Below are positions 58,876-64,000 of a stretch of DNA of 64,000 nt, in pieces. Below the pieces are notes generated by a model. The model made no database searches. It was given only the letters and a program-made list of their open reading frames with translations, and was not told the DNA's origin. The translations under genes were made by a program, and so were the position numbers. This DNA is from UBA822 sp965249775. Lineage in GTDB: Bacteria > Gemmatimonadota > Gemmatimonadetes > Longimicrobiales > Gaopeijiaceae. The stretch's first letter is position 1. Each line of letters begins with the position of its first letter. Where the stretch lies: contig OZ252253.1 in NCBI GenBank assembly GCA_965249775.1, positions 2,790,001-2,854,000 of the forward strand. The letters are read 5' to 3'.

Positions 58876-58918
58876 CTAGCCCTTTTGGGCCCCTAGCCCT
58901 TTTAGGCCCCTAGCCCTT
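58876..58918. repeat. 2.5 copies of a 17-mer tandem repeat
   Basis: CTAGCCCTTTTGGGCCC (58876-58892), CTAGCCCTTTTAGGCCC (58893-58909) and a partial third unit (58910-58918) follow each other between the small membrane gene and the ferredoxin stop. Its inverted symmetry could give terminator-like hairpins to both genes. Confidence 0.7.
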
Positions 58919-59156
58919 AAACGTCGTCGAAGTGGTCGGCGTTCTTCGCGATGTAGCTGGTCCACTCCGGAGGTACGTCCGTATCCGGGAAGATCGCCGT
59001 GACGGGACACTCCGGCTCGCACGCCCCGCAATCGATGCACTCCACCGGATGGATGTAGAACATGTCCTCCGCTTCGTAGATGCAGTCGACCGGGCAGACC
59101 TCTACGCAACTCGCGTCCTTGGTCTCGATGCAGGGCTCGGCAATGATATAGGTCAT
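58917..59156 (-). CDS. 7Fe/8Fe-type ferredoxin (FdxA-like)
   Basis: A 79-residue low-potential ferredoxin. Cysteines lie in EPCIETKDASCVEVCPVDC (Cys9, 17, 21, 25) and VECIDCGACEPECPV (Cys40, 43, 46, 50), a pattern of the 7Fe ([3Fe-4S]+[4Fe-4S]) or 2[4Fe-4S] class. Cys9-x7-Cys17 with CP tails favours the FdxA type. Cytoplasmic electron carrier; partners are not shown. The ATG ends at 59156. Confidence 0.93.
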   Translation of the reverse strand: MTYIIAEPCIETKDASCVEVCPVDCIYEAEDMFYIHPVECIDCGACEPECPVTAIFPDTDVPPEWTSYIAKNADHFDDV

Positions 59157-59234
59157 GGGCTGATACGGGTGGCCGCGGGATTGATCCGTAATGTAACGGA
59201 CTGGCCCTCATTAATGCAGAAAAGAGCGGGGCCG

Positions 59235-59810
59235 TCAAGTATCCAGGTGCCTCTCCCCGAAAGCACGACACCATTGTGTATACCTTGAAGCCAGGCGCGG
59301 ATGTGCACGCTCGGCCATCTTCAGGTAGACCTCGGAGGCCTCTTGGTGTGCCGCTCGGGCTTCGGCCAGAGCCTCCCACATGTGTGCATGGCGAACCTGG
59401 TCGAGCCGCTCCGCGAGGGCCACCAGGACGACGACATCCTCACTCGCCAGCAGGTCCTCGAGAAGCGTGTCGGACCCGGGGCGAGGCACCGCATTCCGGA
59501 AGGCCGTGACGGCAGCGCTCACCTGCTCGGTAACCTCACGATCGGACGGCTCCAAGTCGCCTCGGCGTGTATCCAGAACACTAGCGGCGGCGAGCGCCAC
59601 CGGGTCGACCAGACCGACGTCATCCATGAGGACCACCACGGTACGGCCCGGGTGGAGGTAGTCGGGATCGTGGTCGTCATGGATGGCGGCCACGCGCCGC
59701 GCCATCGCCGCCTCGATCGCCGTCCCGATGAGATCCCTGCCCGAGCGGTCCACCCCGAGCGCAGCGGCTGTTCGATCGACACGATCCGACATCTGCTCCC
59801 ACCGACTCAC
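59235..59810 (-). CDS. HD-domain-like protein (weakly RelA/SpoT hydrolase-like)
   Basis: A 191-residue helical protein. Segments LHPGRTVVVLMDDVGLVDPV, ALAAASVLDTRRGDLEPSD and VVLVALAERLDQVRHAHMWE, with a late LASRYTQWCRAFGERHL, loosely resemble the HD hydrolase of (p)ppGpp enzymes (LLHD- and KLADRL-type spots), but key His/Asp residues are changed (ASVLDT). It may be a diverged or inactive member. The start is GTG (complement of 59808-59810) behind AAGGAG; an ATG six codons later is possible. It is on the same strand as the downstream-listed transferase gene. Confidence 0.65.
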   Translation of the reverse strand: MSRWEQMSDRVDRTAAALGVDRSGRDLIGTAIEAAMARRVAAIHDDHDPDYLHPGRTVVVLMDDVGLVDPVALAAASVLDTRRGDLEPSDREVTEQVSAAVTAFRNAVPRPGSDTLLEDLLASEDVVVLVALAERLDQVRHAHMWEALAEARAAHQEASEVYLKMAERAHPRLASRYTQWCRAFGERHLDT

Positions 59811-59837
59811 CGCACTCCTTGCTCCTGCCGACTCACT

Positions 59838-60392
59838 TCATTCCTTACTCCAGGGCACGTCCAGGTGCCCCGTCCGGTGGTTCTCGAGACGGGCCCACAC
59901 GAAGAGCAGATCGGATAGTCGGTTGAGGTAGGGGACGATCCCATCGTCCACGGGCTCCTCTCGACCGAGCGCGACCACGGCGCGTTCCGCCCGCCGGCAC
60001 ACCGATCGGCATACGTGGAGCACCGCCGACCCCTCGACACCCCCCGGCAGCACGAATTGACGCAGCTCGGGAAGCTCCTCGGTGGCCTGGTCGATCCAGT
60101 GCTCCATCTCCTCGACCCTGGCCACCGGAACGTCGGGCGTCTGGGGTCGCTTACGCGATCCGTCCCCCTCCGGGGTCGCGAGGTTGGCGCCGAGCGAAAA
60201 GAGATCGTTCTGGATCACGAGAAGTCCGCGCCGGACGTCGGCATCGGCGAGCGACGTGAGAGCGAGACCGACAAAGGAATTCAACTCGTCTACGGCTCCG
60301 TAGGCTTCGACCCGCTGGTCGTTCTTCGGCACCCGTCCACCGCCGAAGAGCGCGGTGTCGCCGTCGTCCCCGGTCTTCGTGTAGATGGTCAT
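59838..60392 (-). CDS. cob(I)alamin adenosyltransferase (PduO/ATR type)
   Basis: A 184-residue enzyme that adenosylates cobalamin to give coenzyme B12. It has the family start MTIYTKTGDDGDTALFGGGR, KNDQRVEAYGAVDELNSFVG, VLPGGVEGSAVLHVCRSVCR with an AERAVVAL helix, and PYLNRLSDLLFVWARLEN. Length is typical. It is likely co-transcribed with the small gene and hydrolase gene upstream (gaps of a few bases). Confidence 0.93.
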   Translation of the reverse strand: MTIYTKTGDDGDTALFGGGRVPKNDQRVEAYGAVDELNSFVGLALTSLADADVRRGLLVIQNDLFSLGANLATPEGDGSRKRPQTPDVPVARVEEMEHWIDQATEELPELRQFVLPGGVEGSAVLHVCRSVCRRAERAVVALGREEPVDDGIVPYLNRLSDLLFVWARLENHRTGHLDVPWSKE

Positions 60393-60396
60393 GGCG

Positions 60397-60642
60397 TCAA
60401 CGCAGCCGCGTCAGATTCCGGAGCTGCTGGGCCTTCTCCAAGAGAGACGACGTGGATTTTTCGTCCGCGGGCGAGCCGCTCATCAGATCCCGCAAGTCGA
60501 GTATGACCTCCAGGTAGAGCTGGTCGCGCTGGAACTCGAAGTCCAGGCGCTCCCCCGCGGCGCCCTCGGCCTGGGCGCTTCGGTCCAGCTCGTCGCGATA
60601 GAGCTTTTCCAGGTTGTCGAGGATTCGCTGCCGATCTCTCAT
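60397..60642 (-). CDS. small helical protein of unknown function
   Basis: An 81-residue, mostly charged helical protein (NLEKLYRDELDRSAQAEGAA, FEFQRDQLYLEVILDLRDLM, and a KAQQLRNLTRLR tail) that might form a coiled coil. No family is recognised. It is inside a compact minus-strand unit: 4 bases before the adenosyltransferase start, and the ATG overlaps the hydrolase stop by 4 bases. Confidence 0.65.
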   Translation of the reverse strand: MRDRQRILDNLEKLYRDELDRSAQAEGAAGERLDFEFQRDQLYLEVILDLRDLMSGSPADEKSTSSLLEKAQQLRNLTRLR

Positions 60643-61280
60643 CCGATGCTCCCTCCTATGACATCACTCCCCGGGCCGCTTCCGAAGTATTCGCTCATCA
60701 CGGCCTTCATCTCGTCGATGTGTCCATCGAAGTAATGGTCCGCTCCCGGGATTCTAGCCAGCGTCACGTGGGTGCCCAAGGCGGCTACGACCGGCTCCAC
60801 CTCCGGACCCGAGCCGAACTCGTCCTCCTCACCCTGAACCACGAGGATGGGCTTCTGCACATCAGCAAGGAATCCGTAGTCATACATCCGAACGGGAAGC
60901 CCCAGGCCGAACAGCGAGACGACTCGGGGATCGGCGGCGGCCGCCGAGAGCGCGACCATCGAACCGAACGAAAAGCCCCCAACGACGAGCGGCAGACCGG
61001 GGTGCCTTTCCTCGAGCCAGTCCAGCGCAGCCAACACGTCATCCTTTTCGCCGATCCCCTGGTCATAGCTGCCGGTGCTGGTCCCCACGCCGCGGAAGTT
61101 GAAACGCAGGGCCGCGATCTTCACGTCCGCGAGAGCCTGCGCGGCCCGGAATACAGCCTTCGTGTGCATGGTCCCACCCTGAAGGGGGTGGGGGTGACAC
61201 ACGACGCCGGCGCCCTTCAGCGCGCCCGGGAGCTCCCGGTGAGCCGCCTCCAAATGCCCATGGGGCGCGGGAATGTTCAA
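60639..61280 (-). CDS. alpha/beta hydrolase (dienelactone-hydrolase-like)
   Basis: A 213-residue cytoplasmic hydrolase. CHPHPLQGGTMHTKAVFRAA marks the oxyanion region, GFSFGSMVALSAAA the nucleophile elbow, VVQGEEDEFGSG the acid and PGADHYFDGH the histidine. This compact type is common and its substrate unknown. The start is TTG (complement of 61278-61280) with GGAGAC just upstream. It leads a unit with the small helical gene and the adenosyltransferase. Confidence 0.85.
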   Translation of the reverse strand: MNIPAPHGHLEAAHRELPGALKGAGVVCHPHPLQGGTMHTKAVFRAAQALADVKIAALRFNFRGVGTSTGSYDQGIGEKDDVLAALDWLEERHPGLPLVVGGFSFGSMVALSAAAADPRVVSLFGLGLPVRMYDYGFLADVQKPILVVQGEEDEFGSGPEVEPVVAALGTHVTLARIPGADHYFDGHIDEMKAVMSEYFGSGPGSDVIGGSIG

Positions 61281-61348
61281 GCGTGTCTCCTACGGCTATC
61301 TTGGCCCCGCAGGCCCGAACGGATTCTCGAGGGACGCCACATCGTACG

Positions 61349-61840
61349 ATGCCATCCAAGAAAAGCGACGACCGGAAGCTCGCGGATCAAGCCAACGAAT
61401 TGTACTGGCAGTCCGGGCAGAGCGTGAATCAGATCGCCGAGGCGATGGACCTCTCCAAGAGCGGCCTATACGAGTTGATCCGCCCATTCCCCGCCGACCG
61501 TGCTTGTCCCGAATGCGGCGAGGGCCTGGTCTTTCCGAACCGGACCACCGAGCACAAGTCGATCGCCTCCTGTCCGGAGTGCGAATACGTGGACGAGGCG
61601 TCAGGGGCGGGCTCCAAGGCGGGCACTGAGGCGCGACCGCCAGGGAAGCGGGCCCGTCGCCGTTCGACCCCCGCGGCCAAGCCTAACGGGGAGCCCGTGC
61701 CCGACCTCGAGCCGGACGGCGACGGAGCTGCCTTGGGCAAGACCAGCCGTGGCCGAACCTGGAAGTCGAATCGGGTCCTCTGGGGGTCGGTGCTCCTGGG
61801 GGTGGCGGCCGGGCTCTATGTGACCCGCCGCTCGCGCTGA
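61349..61840 (+). CDS. membrane-anchored protein with helix-turn-helix and zinc-ribbon-like domain
   Basis: A 163-residue protein. Near the N-terminus a helix-turn-helix-like segment (ANELYWQSGQSVNQIAEAMD, LSKSGLYELIRPF) is followed by a four-cysteine ribbon (CPECGEGL and SCPECEYVD), a basic Lys/Arg/Pro-rich stretch and a C-terminal helix (VLWGSVLLGVAAGLYV). It looks like a DNA-binding factor tethered to the membrane. ATG at 61349. No family name is recognised. Confidence 0.75.
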   Translation: MPSKKSDDRKLADQANELYWQSGQSVNQIAEAMDLSKSGLYELIRPFPADRACPECGEGLVFPNRTTEHKSIASCPECEYVDEASGAGSKAGTEARPPGKRARRRSTPAAKPNGEPVPDLEPDGDGAALGKTSRGRTWKSNRVLWGSVLLGVAAGLYVTRRSR

Positions 61841-61861
61841 TCCGGCGGGCCCAGGACCGGT

Positions 61862-63064
61862 ATGGCGACGACTGCCAGAGACCCGAGAACAATCATCACG
61901 CCTGATGCGTTCTCGGTGCATCCCCCCCTCTTGGGAACCCCACTCGCCGGGCCGTCCCGCCGTGGCGTCGCCCTCCTCATCGACCTCTTCCTGGTCGTGT
62001 TGATCACGGCACTCACGAGGAGGTTTTGGTTCATCCTCGGCGTGGTCGCCGCCGCATTCTTCTTTACCGGTGCCAGGAAGCAGGCCAAGAGCGGCCGGGC
62101 GGCTGTGGTGTTTCGGTTCTTTCTCGGGTGCATGGGGGTGATGGCTTTGTCTCTGACTGCCGTCGTCTTCTTCGGGATACGGTACCTCAGCGACGTCCCT
62201 GAAGAGATCGTCCCAGTCGTTTCCATAGAGGAAGGGGGGTCAAGCCCATCCGTACGCACCCTTCTCGGCGGTCTTCAGGAGAGTGTCCAGCTCAGGTCCG
62301 TGACCGACCCCGACGTGGCCGTGGCGCTCGCCGTCAACATTGGACGCAGGCTCCAGGTACTCGAGCCCGACGGCGACCTCGAGGAGATGCTCCGCGGCTT
62401 CATTCCTGAAGAGGTGGGTGAAGTCGAGGGCGGCGAGATCCTTGCCCGCGCGATGGTCCAGCTGGGCCCAGCCCCCGTAGATGAGGCAACCGGTGCGGGC
62501 CAGACGGCGAATCCCCCGGGCGCTCAAACGCGCACGGAGGTGGCTCAACCCGCGAACGTGAGCCTGGCGGAGGCGATCGAAGTGGCCGGAGACACGATCG
62601 GGGAGCTCGAACAAGACCTGGCACGGGCCAACCGCGATCTCGAGGACACTCGCGCCGAGCTCGATGAGGCCTTGCTGCAAGGAGGCTTGATCCGATGGTT
62701 CACCAGCCGCATCGATTCGTGGGGCTTCGGCTTCGGTTGGTGGACCCTCTACTTTGCCATCCTCATGCCCTGGATGAGTGGGCAAACCCCGGGCAAACGG
62801 ATCATGGGCGTCCGCGTTGTGCGCCTCGACGGTCAACCGGTCACCTGGTGGCACGCCTTCGAGCGCGCCGGTGGATACGCGGCCGGCTTGGCGACCGGGA
62901 CCCTGGGGTTCCTCCAGATCTACTGGGACGCGAATCGCCAAGGCATCCACGACAAGGTCGCCGGAACTGTCGTCATCCGGGACGGTGTCCCCAAGGTACC
63001 GGGACACTGGGAGCAGCAAGTCGGTGGTGGCCCCGCGCGGTCCGGCGAGTCCGGGCCCGACTAG
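61862..63064 (+). CDS. RDD-family membrane protein with internal coiled coil
   Basis: A 400-residue protein. An N-terminal region has two or three membrane segments (GPSRRGVALLIDLFLVVLIT, then FILGVVAAAFFF), followed by a soluble region and a coiled-coil-like stretch (VAGDTIGELEQDLARANRDL, EDTRAELDEALLQ) at about 235-275. A C-terminal RDD-type domain has QTPGKRIMGVRVVRLDG and RQGIHDKVAGTVVIRDG. RDD proteins are often transporters or antiporters; the role here is unknown. ATG at 61862. Confidence 0.85.
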   Translation: MATTARDPRTIITPDAFSVHPPLLGTPLAGPSRRGVALLIDLFLVVLITALTRRFWFILGVVAAAFFFTGARKQAKSGRAAVVFRFFLGCMGVMALSLTAVVFFGIRYLSDVPEEIVPVVSIEEGGSSPSVRTLLGGLQESVQLRSVTDPDVAVALAVNIGRRLQVLEPDGDLEEMLRGFIPEEVGEVEGGEILARAMVQLGPAPVDEATGAGQTANPPGAQTRTEVAQPANVSLAEAIEVAGDTIGELEQDLARANRDLEDTRAELDEALLQGGLIRWFTSRIDSWGFGFGWWTLYFAILMPWMSGQTPGKRIMGVRVVRLDGQPVTWWHAFERAGGYAAGLATGTLGFLQIYWDANRQGIHDKVAGTVVIRDGVPKVPGHWEQQVGGGPARSGESGPD

Positions 63065-63179
63065 AAATGCCTTCTTGGTTGCCGCGATCGGATTCAATTG
63101 GTTTCTTACGGGTCCGAAGACAGCGCAACCGGGCCCGTCCGATACGCGGAGTCGCCGGGATTCTCTTGATGGAATCGTG

Positions 63180-64000
63180 ATGAACCGAGTATACCTCTCG
63201 CATTGGATGACGCCGCAGAAGCATCGAGATGTCCGGCGGCTTCTGCTCGTCGTGTTGACTGCTACGAGTGCCGCAGGAGCATGCACGCCAGGCGAATCGG
63301 GTGGAGACTCGGGTGCGGACAGCGAGCCGGGTGCGCAACTGACAACGAGCGGCGCCGGAGATCTCCTTTCCACCCGCGTGAGTCCGTCCGAAGGCTTTAG
63401 CCCCTCCGACCCGGGAAGCCCCGCCTTTGAGGGGCTCATGCGGTCGGGGCGTGGAAGGCCGACGCCCGAGCAGAGGACCGTCGACTCCCTGGGCGTCAAC
63501 TTTGGAACGCCCGAGGCGCCTCTTCGCTTGATCGAGTTCTTCGACTACGGTTGCGGCTACTGCCGAGTCTTCCACCGGGACACACGCGGAGCGCTCCTCG
63601 AACAGTACGTGGATTCGGGGCGGGTCTATTGGAAGTCGGTTCCGTTCATCACCGGAAACTGGGCGACCTCCGTGCCCATGTCGCTCGCCGCCGAGTGCGC
63701 GCGAGACCAAGGGCGTGATGACTACGAGGCAATGACCGAGGTCATCTTCGCGCGTCAGGGAGACTGGAAATCCGCGTCCGCCCCCGAGGAGCTTGCGGAG
63801 GCGTTCGCCGAGGAGGCAGGGCTCGATATGGAGAGGTATCGGACCTGTTTCGAGAACGACGAGCTCCTTTGGCGGGTCCAGCTGCAGACCGACCTTGCCG
63901 AGGAGTTCGGTGTAACTGGGACGCCCACCATCGTGGTCGCGGGCGTCGGGCCGATCGTCGGCGCGCTTCCCTTGGAGACCTTCCAGCAGATGATCGATAC
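63180..64000 (+). CDS. DsbA-like thiol-disulfide lipoprotein (partial, runs off the window)
   Basis: The frame from ATG 63180 remains open to the window end (273 codons). It begins with a lipoprotein signal (lipobox AAGAC near residue 35) and a low-complexity linker. A thioredoxin-fold DsbA-type domain follows with the CGYC active site (FFDYGCGYCRVFHRD) and the cis-Pro loop TGTPTIV near the end. It would be an extracytoplasmic oxidoreductase or peroxiredoxin-coupled partner. The 3' end is missing. Confidence 0.85.
   Translation, partial: MNRVYLSHWMTPQKHRDVRRLLLVVLTATSAAGACTPGESGGDSGADSEPGAQLTTSGAGDLLSTRVSPSEGFSPSDPGSPAFEGLMRSGRGRPTPEQRTVDSLGVNFGTPEAPLRLIEFFDYGCGYCRVFHRDTRGALLEQYVDSGRVYWKSVPFITGNWATSVPMSLAAECARDQGRDDYEAMTEVIFARQGDWKSASAPEELAEAFAEEAGLDMERYRTCFENDELLWRVQLQTDLAEEFGVTGTPTIVVAGVGPIVGALPLETFQQMID

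Overview
The window is about 64 kb of GC-rich, densely coded bacterial chromosome with many GTG and TTG starts. It is probably from Gemmatimonadota or a close relative. That is an inference from two tandem Pkn-type kinases fused to TolB-like propellers, many secreted lipoproteins with LxxC signals, a long plant/chlamydial-type FabI and a SUF (not ISC) iron-sulfur system. No rRNA is present, so the taxonomy is not proven.

Layout. 1-7.9 kb: an ABC ATPase with membrane neighbours, a class III cyclase fused to an alpha/beta hydrolase and overlapped by an ankyrin-repeat gene, a DCC-family protein, a frameshifted lipoprotein esterase, tRNA-Val and tRNA-Glu, and a pterin dehydratase. 7.9-15 kb (minus strand): class III aminotransferase, fabI, a Ca2+/cation antiporter, polX and ligA. 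15.2-17.7 kb: an ECF sigma / anti-sigma / YbjQ operon split by an IS630-family element. 18.6-25.2 kb: a SUF operon (sufC-sufB-sufD-Rieske-sufS-sufU-ogt) behind a Fur-box-like palindrome. 22.3-27.3 kb: three copies of a structured double-hairpin repeat. 27-33.6 kb: alcohol dehydrogenase, FadI-like thiolase, acyl-CoA thioesterase, an RHH/nucleotidyltransferase pair and a DASS transporter. 33.6-38.9 kb: the tandem kinases. 38.9-39.8 kb: a PIN-toxin remnant, an orphan Phd antitoxin and a structured leader. 39.8-43.2 kb: proC-proB-proA. 43.2-44.8 kb: a second nucleotidyltransferase pair with a palindromic operator. 44.9-50.1 kb: a cupin protein and the pyc-metZ operon. 50.2-55.8 kb: secreted cyclase, VapBC, acetamidase-like lipoprotein preceded by a kinase fragment, small lipoproteins and a DUF1460 lipoprotein. 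56-64 kb: bacilliredoxin, a DUF1707/LiaF-like protein, an M20 peptidase, a small membrane protein with a possible ATT start, ferredoxin, an HD-like protein, a cobalamin adenosyltransferase, hydrolases, an HTH/zinc-ribbon membrane protein, an RDD protein and a DsbA-like lipoprotein cut by the window end.

How the genes work together. Most of the window is housekeeping: iron-sulfur assembly, proline and methionine synthesis, anaplerosis, fatty-acid synthesis and oxidation, and DNA repair. It is interspersed with toxin-antitoxin-like modules in different states of decay, one clean IS insertion and a family of non-coding structured repeats. Two hydrolase genes carry single-base frameshifts. These may be real decay or assembly errors.
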